Shown: positions 35,264-46,365 of the stretch, piece after piece | Layout: every line of letters begins with the position of its first letter | How positions within the stretch are numbered: the stretch's first letter is position 1 | NCBI GenBank assembly: GCA_026214975.1 | Contig: CM047806.1 | Coordinates: 1,552,501-1,616,500 of the forward strand | Source: Gentiana macrophylla | Lineage: Eukaryota > Streptophyta > Magnoliopsida > Gentianales > Gentianaceae | DNA length: 64,000 nt | Direction: 5' to 3' | The notes under the pieces: generated by a model | Told to the model about the DNA's origin: nothing | The model's database searches: none | The model's input: only the letters and a program-made list of their open reading frames with translations | Program-made: the position numbers and the translations under genes

Positions 35264-35474
35264 AGAAAAATTTGAAGGAGAAGATATTCTTTCATTCAAT
35301 GCATCATTTGTGCACACACACACCCTTTACATACACAAGTTTGTTACACCAATACAGACATACCAAGATAGATAGAATCTAAACATTATCTAATAGAATT
35401 ACTAGGTGGCACTCCAATCTTGTCTAGACCAATAACATCATTACACATGACATCTTCACCTTTAGTTCTTTTCA
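35264..35474 (-). repeat. 5' LTR of copia B
   Basis: 211 bp, with an extra GATA relative to the other copy. It is followed directly by the TGGTATCAGAG primer site on the minus strand and bounded outside by ATCTT. Confidence 0.85.
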
Positions 35475-35648
35475 ATCTTAAATATCGACGTTGTTATTGA
35501 CATCACAATAAATTCAGTAAAGTTTCGATTTTATAAAAATCGAAAAATGAACATTCATTTCGATATTTTTCATTTCTAGAGATCCAGTGTCACGTGTAAA
35601 ATAGATTTGTTGTCATGACAACAAGTTTTCTAAACTAAAATTGCGAAC

Positions 35649-35722
35649 AGGCCCAATACAAGTAATATTTTGCTTGGATTGGATTGCGTATTTTAATTTC
35701 ACACCCAGGCCCAGTTATAAAA
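35649..35722 (+). promoter_or_regulatory. probable promoter elements of the plastid ribosomal protein gene
   Basis: Two AGGCCCA motifs (35649-35655 and 35707-35713) match the site II (TGGGCC/T) element common in plant ribosomal-protein promoters and recognised by TCP factors. A TATA-like TTATAAAA follows at 35715-35722, about 115 bases before the start codon. Position supports this; binding is inferred. Confidence 0.45.
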
Positions 35723-35836
35723 CCCGATCGGCAGCAGACCGGGTCTTCTTGAACATGAGTCGATAAGGTAGCTAATAACATCCCAAAACAAAGCACTAAA
35801 CTAAAAAAAAAAAGTTATACTTGTTGTTGATAAGAA

Positions 35837-37066
35837 ATGGCCTCGCTTTCAATGGCTACCATGGTTTCTTCTTATCGAATTGACACTAGTGTACCTTCAG
35901 CTTCACTTACCCTCTTCACTGGTTCAAGAAACAGACCCTCTGGTGTATCAATTAAAACAGGGGGAAAAAGTTCCTCTTCCGGGTTGCTGCACTGCTCCTT
36001 TGTTGGTCCATCTTCTTCTCTTTCCTTCTCTTCCAATTCTACATTTTCAGGTAATGAAAATCAACCATTGAATCTCTCTTCTTCTTCTTTTGGGATTTGT
36101 TTATTGGGTGTGCTAATTTTGTGGTGCTACCAGAAAGCTTAAAGGCTGTATCTTTATTTGTGAAATTTGTTTGTGGGCTATGTTGTTAATTGTTTGTTGA
36201 TTCTAAGTTACATGGAGCTAATTTTTGGGTGGTTCTGTTCTAATGGAACTTTTTTCATTGAGGTTTGAATGTTTTGTTGTTTATTGAATTGATGAAATTG
36301 TAATGCAGCTTGAAATCAATCCTCTTTTCTACTTTCTTGTTTTTGTGTGGTGGGATTTTGGTTGTTTACTCAGCTGGCATCGTTAATATGAGAACTGTAT
36401 TTTGGAGTAATATATTTCAGGAGCCTTTATTTACACCCGTCCGAATTTACCGATGCACCACGCTTATTATACACCACACTGAATCAACGTTTTGAAAAAC
36501 GATTCTTGAGCCAAGATTCAACTTTCTGACGGTCGATCTTGAAAATCGACCTTTTGAAAGTTGATTTTTGGCTCAAGAATCGGACTTTCAAAGAGTCAAT
36601 TTAGTGTGGTGCATCGACCGAGTCGTTGTGCTGTATACTTGTGGATACTTGTGTGTATACATACATACATACACCATATGTCTATTGTGGATCATTATGA
36701 TGTTTTAGTCAAGGTTTCTGGCTTTTTGCTTTATTTATGGTGTTCTGAGTTGGAAAAAAGTATATAGGATTCTTGATTGATGTATGTTGTTTCCAATTGT
36801 GTTATATAGGTTTGTCATTGGGTTGGGATTGGAATTCTGGTTGTGCTGGAAATACCCAGAAAAGGCGGGGTTTAGTGGTGCAGGCGAAAAAGTATTCCCT
36901 ATGTCAAACCAAGAGAAACAGGTCAAGAAAATCATTGGCTAGAACTCATGGCTTCCGTAAACGTATGAGTACCACAAGCGGACGTGCTCTTATAAAGCGA
37001 CGTCGTGCCAAGGGTCGATGGGATCTCTGCCCGAAAACCAACCCTAATAGCGGAAAACGTGCTTGA
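35837..37066 (+). CDS. RPL34: plastid ribosomal protein bL34c (50S subunit), nuclear-encoded, two exons
   Basis: Exon 1 is 35837-36050 and exon 2 is 36810-37066, with GT/AG borders and an in-frame phase-1 join (STFSG|LSLGWDWN), giving 156 residues. The first 90 or so are serine-rich and poor in acidic residues, as in a chloroplast transit peptide. The mature C-terminus from about residue 95 is strongly basic: CQTKRNRSRKSLARTHGFRK then RMSTTSGRALIKRRRAKGRW, the bacterial L34 signature. It is a component of the plastid large ribosomal subunit bound to 23S rRNA. Length and gene structure match known plant plastid L34 genes as I recall them. The intron contains a MITE-like inverted repeat. The gene appears intact and is convergent with the next gene. 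Confidence 0.95.
36451..36616. repeat. MITE-like inverted repeat in the bL34c intron
   Basis: The ends read CGATGCACCAC and its complement GTGGTGCATCG. Internal inverted arms include CGATTCTTGAGCCAAGATTC opposite GGCTCAAGAATCGGAC. The segment can fold into a long imperfect hairpin of about 165 bases. A diverged relative lies at about 37231-37330. Confidence 0.6.
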
Positions 37067-37516
37067 GAAATGTTGGTTTTACCCACTTTTTTCATGAATA
37101 TGTATTCCTTCATGTGACTTAACTCAAGGATGTTAAGAAGCGTTGAGTACCCTTTAGGTACGTACATTGATGAATCCGTTTTGTTTTGATATCTTATCTT
37201 GTGTTGAGTACTGCTTTTTTTGGTTTACAGTGGCACCATCGCGTTATTACCGATTCGCCACACCGAATCGTTCTTTGGAAAATCGATTCTTGTATCAAGA
37301 ATTGACCTTGTGAAAGTCGATTCGATCGTATACACTCTAGGCACAAAAAATGAGGCATTATCATATTACACTAATATCATACAGTATTAAACAAAATTGG
37401 AGGGGTAAAAAGAAAAGTTAAAACATATATAGCAGTGAAGTTTTGAGGGCATTCCTTTGAACATATTGCAAGTTAAAACTAAGGCTTGAAATTGGTTTAA
37501 TTTGCTTAATGCCAAA
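37067..37516. other. region between two convergent genes, with a diverged hairpin repeat
   Basis: It contains the 3' UTRs of both convergent genes. At 37231-37330 words such as CACCATCGCGTTATTACCG, CGATTCTTGTATCAAGAATT and AAAGTCGATTCGATCG resemble the intronic MITE next door, suggesting a second, decayed copy. Confidence 0.5.
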
Positions 37517-38439
37517 TTATCTTTTATAGATAATCTCCCAATCAGATTCGTAAACATCTTCAAACTCCCATTCTGATTCCTGTGAACTTTCTGCATCATC
37601 ATCTTCCTTCTCACTAATCTCATCGCATTTTTCCTCATCCGGCTTTGCATTTATTGACGACTAAACAAGAAGAACAAGAAGAAGAAATGAAGGGATGTCA
37701 GTTGTTCAAGAAATCAATAGTAGGATTTGAAAAGAAAAAAAAATGAAGAGAAAAAGCCGATAAATTACATATCCAAGATATAGAAGAAGTAAACCTCTAC
37801 ATCAGTTGAGAGAATATGTAGTTGTGAAGTTAATAGTCGAATCGTTGTGTTTTCATCGATAATAACGGATCTATCATTATCCTGTGGTAGATAATTTGGT
37901 GACTCAGTATTGATGGCCTTGGCACTAGCAAGATCATCCGGACACGCTTGTTTGTCTCGAGTATCCCCTAATTCAATGCACAAAATAAAAACGATAAGCT
38001 TTCGTTATTCTTCGACCATTATATTTATGGATCATAAATGAGTAAGACAAGAGACGGACTGGGACTGGGACTGGGACTGCCAGTCCTGGGACTGGGACTG
38101 GGAGTTGCTGTTTGTGAAGAAGAATCCGAAGAAAAAAGGCGAGGAAGCGTTTCTTGCATAAACTTTGAACAACTTTCTTTTGCAGTAGCCCTTGTTGTTA
38201 CCAGCTGCTTCCCAATATATTCAAATGATTCTTCCCCCTTTCAAAATAAATAAATAAATAATCATAATGCAACTTGCACCAATCAGAGAGATGGAGGAAA
38301 TTAAAGGTACCAGAGAGATCATATGGTCAAACTCTTTGTCAATCTCTGAAAAGAAAGTTGCACACTTTCTGTATATGTCCCCAAATAAGGGTACTCCATC
38401 ACGATCACTATCACCATCACGATCACGATCACGATCCAT
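37517..38439 (-). CDS. four-exon gene for an unrecognised acidic protein of 207 residues
   Basis: No single long frame exists; four short frames join cleanly on the minus strand. Exon 1 is 38439-38311 (MDRDRDRDGDSDRDG then VPLFGDIYRKCATFF). Exon 2 is 38237 to about 38060 (GEESFEYIGKQLVTT, a Cys-containing helix, then an SPSPSP tract). Exon 3 is 37967-37795. Exon 4 is 37660-37517. Borders are GT/AG and phases agree, totalling 207 codons plus stop. The exon 2 donor is ambiguous within the SP repeat. The C-terminus is very acidic with repeated tryptophan (EWEFEDVYESDWEIIYKR). No signal peptide, membrane segment or known domain is visible, and I do not recognise the family. The split model with an intact frame argues for a real gene. 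Confidence 0.6.
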
Positions 38440-38512
38440 CGTGTGTGTAATATCTGCTGAATAATCTTTCCTAGCTATAATACAGCTGATCGAGTTTAAT
38501 ATATATATATGA

Positions 38513-38538
38513 GCTGCTGCTGCTGCTGCTGCTGCTGC
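38513..38538 (-). repeat. CTG/CAG trinucleotide microsatellite upstream of the acidic-protein gene
   Basis: About eight or nine uninterrupted GCT/CTG units lie some 75 bases upstream of the start codon on the minus strand, beside a TATATATATA tract (38499-38510). This is likely 5' UTR or core promoter. Confidence 0.6.
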
Positions 38539-38539
38539 A

Positions 38540-39544
38540 ACATACGGTTTCCCGAAAGTTAATAATACGTAAAGCTATAGGTATAGGTAGGTAGCACAAG
38601 AACAAACCTATATTAATAATTAGGAAACATAGCCAGCTTAATTGTAACAATAAAACAACAAAACAAAGTTAACTTGAAAAAAAGGAAAAATCGACAATTG
38701 TGAAGTCGTTGAGGTTGAGCACAATGGATGGATACAGTACACGATAATAATAAAAAAATCTAAAAAGAAAAACATATCGCAGTCTCAACCTGCAGCCTAC
38801 AAGAAACGCTAGAACATGTCGTAATTATAAAGGAGGGAGAAAGGCCAATATTTGGAAGAGAACGGATGCGGTTTAAGATTTTTATTTATAGTAGTAGTTT
38901 GTACGTATCCAAATCCTTAAAGTAATTTATTTATTTATTTAGTTTATCTTATTTTTATTTTATTAAGCCACAAAATAACCATATCTTACCAAAAGATCGA
39001 ACTATACCTACAGCAATTATTATTTGTTGAAACAAGTTTTTTTTTTTTTTTTTTTTTCCTTTTGGAATATAATAATCTACTTAATTTCTTAAAAATAAAA
39101 ATTTGTTAGCTCAGGCGGGTCTTGATCTCGCAGTTGTGGAGTTCACCCCGGTGAATTTTCGAGCTGCTTGTAACTTTAATTTGATGAAATAAAATCCTAT
39201 CTTGATCAACCTGAAATAAAGCTAAATAAATCGAGACCAAAAAATTTAGGTAGGGTTTGACCCAAAGCTAAATGTGATCGGATTGATTCAGTGTGGTGCA
39301 TAATGATATGTTTGTATTCATTTTTTTTTAAAAATTGTATGTATATGCATATCCATGTATGGGAGATTAGGTCGAATGTTCATGGTATTCATGCATATCC
39401 GTATTTGGATGAATATAGAAGGTTAGATTTAGCTTATGTGCTTTGTGTGTCCTGAATTTCAAAAGAGTAAACACGTAATTTTTGGTTACGCATGATACAA
39501 TATCATATCGTAATACGTAGAAAATCTATATTATGGTAGGTAAT
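38540..39544. other. intergenic sequence upstream of the acidic-protein gene
   Basis: AT-rich, with long T-runs (39036-39057) and no protein-like frame. Part of it presumably holds the minus-strand promoter. Confidence 0.45.
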
Positions 39545-40712
39545 TGTTAGGATAGGTGTATCGTGTGTGGAGTGATTTACGGAACAGATCCGTAATTTAC
39601 GGAAGAAATTACGGAATATTAAAGTAGAAAATAAATATTCGAACATGAGATTATACGCATCAATTAGATCTAACAAAACAACTATTACCATGCATATCTA
39701 GTTCAAACAATAGACAATAAATGTAGTATGCACAAAATAAAAGACTAAGACAAACCGAGGCGAGTAGTTACTCTATCCTTAAGACAAATTGCTCCGGTAT
39801 GGTGCCCAAGGTTGTAGCAACTGTCTCCCAAGATACAACGGCTTTCGTTTCGGATTTAGAGACACTTCAAAAATCCGAGCTCCGGCGAACTTACATAGTG
39901 CTCCAACTTCTCTTCGACTCAATATCTAGATCTATATGATTGACTCTTTGTGGTGGAAAGACACAAGAGAAAATTTGATACTTAAACTCTCATCCATGGG
40001 GTTCTTTATATAGTGGAGATGAGGAACCAATGCTCAAATATGATTGGCCGAGACACATCACCAAACTTTTCCCCTTGGAAAAGTAATGGCCGACTTCTCC
40101 CTCAAGGAAAGAAGGTTGGCCGAAATTATTAGGCTAATTTCGAATTATTCCACTCATCTGATTGGTCTGATGATGTGTCGTCTGAATTCTGATTGGTCGA
40201 ACGACTCAATGAATTCTGATTGATCGAATGACACAATAATATTCCAAAATTAATTTATGGTAAATTTCATAAAGAAATTTTGTCCAAAAAATTAATAGTA
40301 ACACCCGACCCGAATCGAGCCGAGCCGGACGGACGGCGGCGCGTGCACGCGTGCGTGTGGAATAATCTAAGTCCTCCCTCCTGCACAAAAGTGCCTTGCC
40401 CCTTGGGGCATATCTATAAGAGTATACACTATCTCTTATTACTTGAGCTCACAAGCCTCAAGTTACCTATGTGGGAGATTGGGGTGAGGTCCTCCCTTCA
40501 ACTCTCATCTCCTACATATTTTCTACCAACTTTAGCCATTAATTTCTCATTCACCCGACATCCGAATTGAGTGATTCAAAAGCCCATCATCAACTACTCT
40601 GTATGGAGTATTTAATGATATCATTAACTCTCGATGACATACATCGGAGTCTATCCGTAAATTGCGCTAAAGTTGACTATTCAACCCTTCAAAAAGGGCT
40701 TTTTCTCCAACA
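39545..40712 (-). repeat. 3' LTR of copia C
   Basis: 1168 bp, starting TGTTAGGATAGG and ending TTCTCCAACA on the plus strand. It contains repeated GAATTCTGATTGGTCGAA-type words near 40180-40230 and a GC-rich patch near 40300-40360. Confidence 0.75.
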
Positions 40713-41402
40713 ATCCCCCACATGAATGAAAATTAATGCAAATGCAAATGCAGACTCTGAAGAGAAGTCAGACGGAAAAATATTGCATCAGGAGAGGTAG
40801 CTTATGGCCTTGAACTCGCCTTAGTGAAATCTTATCGGATTTACTCGGCTAATCGATGAACTAGGTCTTGAATGCTCACCTTTAGTGTAAAACCAAGACA
40901 ATAGCACTCACACAATATTTCCCTAGCACCTTTCGGTTCTCATGGTTGTGTCCGTCTCGGCCCTAGACAACACTTAGTTTCAGAAAGTGCTTTAGTGAAT
41001 TCAAGCCTCAAAATTCTCATAGAAGCGGCCCCACTTCGCACTTACATAGGTGACCTCCTATCAAGAATATTCTGCCCTACCCCACTTGAATATCAAGATA
41101 TAGGAATCATTAAAAGCTAAGCTTAACCTCACACCTTTTGCAGATAGCACTTTTATTCTCTCGAGAATGGGTAAGTCTTTGGTGCTCTTATAAAGCTTAG
41201 TTGTCCCTTTTGAACCATGATTTTGGGATCTCCAGTCAACATGGTTGGGTTGCCACTACAAGGAAACATGCGTAATAGGCTTCAGTCCCATTCCGGTTGT
41301 CAAAATTGACATCTGATCTCTAGCTAAACCTTTTATAAGCGGATCCGCAAGATTCTCCTTCGATCTTACACAATCGATGGAAATCACACCATTAGAGATC
41401 AT

Positions 41403-43100
41403 TTATTCAATGGTATTGTGTCTCCGGCATATGTGTCGAGACTTACCACTGTACACACTACTCTGTGCCCTTCCTATCGCCGACTGACTATCGCAGTGTA
41501 AGCTGATAGTAGCCACAGGCTCAGGCCAACACGGAATATCCTCTAGGAAATTCCTAAGCCATTCAGCTTCTTCTCCAGCCTCATCCAGTGCTATGAACTC
41601 AGCTTCCATTGTGGAGCGAGCTATGCACGTTTGTCTTGTATACTCAGGACACAACAGCACCACCAATCGTGGATTTTTGTATCACAGTATCCTTCTAATA
41701 CTGCTGGATATCATAATCACAGACTCATAGTGTACTTCATGTACCTCAAACAACCTATTTAAGGCTTTCCAATGGTTATGGCCTGGATTACTCGTGAACC
41801 AACTTAGTTTGTTTACTACACATGCTAAGTCTGGTCATGTACAGGTTGTTATGTACATCAGACTTTCAATCACTTGAGAATATCTCAATTGATCCACAGG
41901 TTCACCTCTGTTCTTGACTAAGTGCATACTTAGGTCAAGTGGAGTGCTCACTGGACTTCTATCAAAGACATTAAATCTTTTCAAAACAGACTCAATATAA
42001 TGAGTTTGTGACAACACAAGTCCACCAGATACACTAGAGATCTTAATCGCTAGTATCACATCGGCAACTCCCAGGCCCTTCACATCGAAGTTCCTTGCCA
42101 GCATCCTTTCCGTATTCATGATACTCTCATGAGTACTTCCCATTATTAGCACGCCATAGACATACTATCACAAAGGTGTGTTCTCAATGTAGACATATAT
42201 ATGTCCTACCCACTTGACAACATGACATTGTCAAACTTGATATGCCGTTGCTCTTGCTATTATTCGAGCCACAGAGAGACTTAACAAGTCTACACACCTT
42301 ACTCTCTTAGCCTGGAACTATGAACCCATCGGGTTGTTCCAATTACATATCTTCCTTCAACTCACCATAACTATCCGTTTGATGGATTTCCAGGTTATAG
42401 TCTCTAGCTATACCGATGAGAACCCTTATATAAGTAATTCTCGTAACTGGTGAGTAAGAATTCAAGGCCTTCTTTCTGTCGATACCCTTAGGCTATCAAC
42501 AACGCCTTACAATAAATCCATCAACCTTTAACTTTTTCTTGAAGATCCACTTGCACTCGAGTGGTTTATTTCCCGTTGGAAGACCAACCACTTCCAAGTG
42601 TGGTTTTGCATGATGGATTGTATTTCACTATTTACAGACTCTTTCCAAAAAGGAGCTCTGTAGTAGACATTGCCTCAGCATATGTCCTTATTTCGTTTTC
42701 TACCATATAGGTCAGAAAATCAGGACCAAAAGACTTGTAAGTCCTAGCCCTCTTACTACGACGAGATTCCTCAAAATCTTGAGAATCACTCTCTTTTACA
42801 GACTCATATGCCCGCTTACTCATGCTTGCTTTTTCTTGAACACTTTCCTTACAAGGAAAGATATCCGCAAGGAACACCATATTCTTAGACTCAACGATGA
42901 CATGCTCATGTACATCATTGATGTCTGATTCATGCACCAAAACAATAGGCACTAATGATTTTAGGTCTTATCACTCACTTCGGTTCAGGCACTTTGACCT
43001 TAACCAAACACCCCCACATTTCCAAGAATTTGTAGCTAAACCTTGGTCTTTCCTCAACGCATACGGGGTGTCATCCTTCTCCTTTGAAGGGATCTTGTTC
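41403..43100 (-). pseudogene. degenerate pol of copia C
   Basis: RNase H motifs remain at 41403-41666: QTCIARSTMEAEFIALDEAG, EEAEWLRNFLEDIPCWPEP and LHCDSQSAIGRAQ. RT C-terminal sequence is at 41835-42152: ERMLARNFDVKGLGVADVIL, IKISSVSGGLVLSQTHYIES and VSTPLDLSMHLVKN. An integrase-to-RT linker is at 42632-42952 (ESRRSKRARTYKSFGPDFL). Many stops and frameshifts interrupt it, and the catalytic YVDD block is not preserved in a readable frame. Confidence 0.7.
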
Positions 43101-44169
43101 AGAATGAATTCTGCTGAGAGGACCACTCCCCCCCACAAGTTCTAAGGTAAACCCGAACTTATCAACATAGCACCCATCCACTCTTTAAGAGTTTGGTTCT
43201 TGCATGTAGCAATACCACTTGACTGAGATGTGTATGAGGTAGTTGTTTGATGAATAATGCCGGGCCCTTAGCAAGACTCATGAACAATACCTCATATCCA
43301 CCACCATGATCACTACGGATATATCTCATCCGTTTGCTATGTTTTATTTCACTTTCATTCTGACATTCCTCAAGGCATCACGAGCCTTATCTTCGCTTTT
43401 CAGCATTTAAATATCACAATATTTGGTGCTATACTCAATAAAAGTAACATAATACTTATCACATCTAGCTTGCATGAATCTAGAGGTTTTGTGTTCTTTT
43501 CTACCAGTCAACCGGTGAGTTAGCTAACATGGTTTCAACACATACTAGACACTTGTGATTAAGATCAAATTTCAAGTCCTAATCATAGTGTCACAAGCAA
43601 ATATTACTCAAGCATGTAAGCAGATCTTAGAACCAATCTCAATGGCTCTTTACAGAGCATCACTTTTGTGCTCAAGTGACAGTTTCACTGTCAGCATACT
43701 GGTCAATCCGGTATGATCATTCAAATCATCGTTCGTTGCACCACCGAACTTCTCCATCCAAGGGATGAGATTAATCGGTCACTGGTGGAACGTCTAGTGC
43801 TACAACAGGCATGTACACTTGTTTCACAAAAGACACAGTCATATTTGGATTCACCTCGGTGTATCCTTCCATTTCTGTTTAATAACAGAAGATCGACACA
43901 AAGTCATAACCTCCGGTTTGTTCGCAGACGAAACCATAAAAAATGATTGGACCGGTAATTTGATTTTCAGAATTAAGTATTATCCAATATATTTGATGGT
44001 TAAATAGATCCACGCCATTTATTAAGGCATAACATTAAATAGAGCTAAGACCTTCCATAGCTTTAAAATTATGAAACGTTTGTCATAATTATACAACCAA
44101 TGAAAGAGAACCACACATTACATGCCTGCTCACCAAGCTACCATAAATATCACGTACCACACATTACAT

Positions 44170-44806
44170 GCGAACTTACATAGTGCTCCAACTTCTCTTC
44201 GACTCAATATCTAGATCTATATGACTGACTCTTTGTGGTGGAAAGACACAAGAGAAAATTCGATGCTTAAACTCTCATCCATGGGGTTCTGAATTCTGAT
44301 TGGTCGAACGAATTCTGATTGGTCGGATGATGTGTCGTCTGAATTCTGATTGGTCGAACGACTCAATGAATTCTGATTTGGTCGAATGACACAATAATAT
44401 TCCAAAATTAATTTATGGTAAATTTTATCCAAAAAATTAATAGTAACACTCGAACCGGGCAGGCCGGACGGGCGGGCGGCGGCGCGCGCGCGTGCGGAAT
44501 AATCTAAGTCCTCCCTCCTGCACTAGCTCTTATTACTTGAGCTCACAAGCCTCAAGTTACCTATGTGGGAGATTGGGGTGAGGTCCTCCCTTCAACTCCC
44601 ATCTCCTACATATTTTCTACCAACTTTAGCCATTAATTTCTCATTCACCCGACATCCGAATCGAGTGATTCAAAAGCCCATCATCAACTACTCAGTATGG
44701 AGTATTTAATGATATCATTAACTCTCGATAACATACATCGGAGTCTATCCGTAAATTGCGCTAAAGTTGACTATTCAACCCTTCAAAAAAGGCTTGTTCT
44801 CCAACA
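44170..44806 (-). repeat. 5' LTR of copia C, truncated and internally deleted
   Basis: It matches the left LTR from GCGAACTTACATAGTGCTCC onwards. The GAATTCTGATTGGTCG words are rearranged and the stretch after CATGGGGTTC is missing. A small duplication of ACCACACATTACATG lies just outside the break (44111-44169). Confidence 0.7.
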
Positions 44807-44811
44807 GTAAT

Positions 44812-45838
44812 TTTGGGCAGGGTCCTTTCAATAGCAATTTTGGGCACGGAGGCAGGGAAATCAGAATAAACTGTGTATCTAAAAGACAGGGAGCCAGGGA
44901 TACCAGAATTGAAACAAGTAGTAGAAGTATTGATTGTTTTTTTTTTTTTGAGGGGAGAAGTATTGATTGTTGAATATATAAAAATATTAATTATCTACTT
45001 ACCCACAATCTTAAGCTTTTGAAAAAACTCAGCTTCAAACACAGTCATCCAAAGAAACAAACAAAAAAATAATTTAAGTTTTTGAAGAGATAGTAGTTAA
45101 CATTCGTTACAAAAATTGGGTACAAGAATTCTTTCTAACCATGTTCTCCACAAGAAAGGAAAAATAAAAATAAAAAGTCGAAGTCCCTATATATTAAAGA
45201 AGGTATTAATTAAGCCACGTTTATCCAAAAGAACACAACACCACAAAACTTTCTAATATGTTAATGAGGTAAACATGTGGTTCAACTAATTATAAGCCTC
45301 GAACTAAACTTTACTAAAACAAAAATGAGCAAACTTGATAAGCATGAACAATAACAAACAGAAACAGATGATCATATGAAAGCAATGGAAGAAAATACTA
45401 CTATATTTATTTATGTTATGTATTGTTTTCGTCTCTGTAAATTTTATATTCGTCTCTATCACCTACAATAATCGGATAATTTGAAATAAAATGTTTTATT
45501 ATGTAAATAAAAATACATAGTTATTACCAATGTTATACATATAAACAAATATTAATAGCTTTTAAAATGTTTGTTTCCGTCAATTGAAACATTGTTTGTA
45601 GTGTTATAAATCCTTATTGATAAGAAGGGTAAATGTGTTTAGATCATGTGATATAGTAGTGTTTCTTTTATATTATATAACGTAAAATCTATAGTCGTAT
45701 TTTTCAGATATACTGAGTAATACTTATTTTTGGATCTGAGAGGACAGAAAAACTACGTATTCTGAAACACGGAAAAAAAATCATTGGCTTATCAAATTAT
45801 CTATCGAGCCGTGAAAAAGATTCAACAAAAGACAGAAA
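44812..45838. other. intergenic sequence, no gene recognised
   Basis: AT-rich, with a T-run near 44938-44950. No protein-like frame or structured RNA was seen. Confidence 0.45.
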
Positions 45839-45897
45839 CGGATTGAACTGGGGAAAAGGATTTGCAGTCCCCCGCCTTACCACTCGGCCATACCGCC
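45839..45897 (-). pseudogene. plastid-derived tRNA-Cys(GCA) fragment
   Basis: The minus strand reads GGCGGTATGGCCGAGTGG then GGGGGACTGCAAATCC, closely matching plastid trnC-GCA as I recall it; the anticodon loop CTGCAAA carries GCA. The match continues to CCCCAGTTCAATCC, then stops: the 3' acceptor half (expected to pair with GGCGGT) is absent. A base is also missing in the T-arm. It is therefore a nuclear plastid-DNA fragment, not a working tRNA gene. Confidence 0.75.
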
Positions 45898-46189
45898 AGA
45901 ATGATACCAAAACAGATTGATTTTTCACGGACTACTAAAGTGCTTTTCTTGGAAAATCTTTTCTAATTTTATTCCATAATATAATTATTAAAAACGTGTT
46001 TAATTTTGCAGTGAAGTTCCACCCCTATCTAGTATCTTCTACTATCTCAAAAAGACTAACTTTTTTCACTTTATATTGAAAAATAAAATATAGATTTACA
46101 GTCGCAAAATTAAAAGATTAGGATAAATTTGAACCCTGAACTATTGATTGCTGACTACGAATTCATGACCGGTTTGAATCGCAAAATTG

Positions 46190-46194
46190 GACAT

Positions 46195-46230
<36 letters not shown>

Positions 46231-46365
46231 ATATCCGGTGTTGGCGTTCTCCCCGAAATGCGTTGAGGCGCAGCAGTTGACTGGACATCTAGGGTAAAAA
46301 TCATTTGTTTGGTCGCGGGCGCGGCAATGTACCAAATCGAGGCAAACTCTGAATACATATGATGT
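46190..46365 (+). pseudogene. chimeric fragment of plastid 23S rRNA (two joined pieces)
   Basis: 46191-46247 reads GAGCTGGGTTCAGAACGTCG then TGAGACAGTTCGGTCCATAT, a highly conserved segment near the 3' end of 23S rRNA. Immediately after, 46249-46365 reads CTCCCCGAAATGCGTTGAGG then CAGTTGACTGGACATCTAGG and ends CCAAATCGAGGCAAACTCTG, which belongs to the middle of the plastid 23S gene. The two are not adjacent in an intact gene, so this is a rearranged nuclear copy. A diverged patch around 46295-46320 interrupts the second piece. Confidence 0.75.

Larger units (their letters stand above)
27063..35474 (-). mobile_element. Ty1/copia retrotransposon B, split by a nested gypsy element
   Basis: LTRs at 27063-27269 (207 bp) and 35264-35474 (211 bp) differ by about four substitutions and one 4-bp GATA duplication. 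The target duplication is ATCTT (27058-27062 and 35475-35479). The primer site TGGTATCAGAG abuts the right LTR on the minus strand. The internal region carries gag, protease, integrase, RT and RNase H in copia order, interrupted at 30990-34186 by a later gypsy insertion. About 2 percent LTR divergence makes it older than copia A and D but still relatively young. Confidence 0.88.
39545..44806 (-). mobile_element. Ty1/copia retrotransposon C, old and deleted
   Basis: The left LTR (39545-40712, 1168 bp) has canonical TG...CA ends and a polypurine tract (TGTGGGGGAT on the minus strand) just inside. The right LTR is incomplete (44170-44806): it lacks about 350 bases at its inner end and has internal deletions. 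A 5-bp duplication GTAAT flanks the whole (39540-39544 and 44807-44811). RNase H and RT remnants lie between. The primer site and most of gag are gone, consistent with a deletion spanning LTR, primer site and gag. Confidence 0.75.

Noticed and set aside
38038..38253. Gly-Leu repeat protein on the plus strand
   Set aside because: It is antisense to the SP-repeat exon of the acidic-protein gene, which has consistent splicing.
45839..45897. Functional tRNA-Cys gene
   Set aside because: The 3' acceptor half is missing, so the cloverleaf cannot close.
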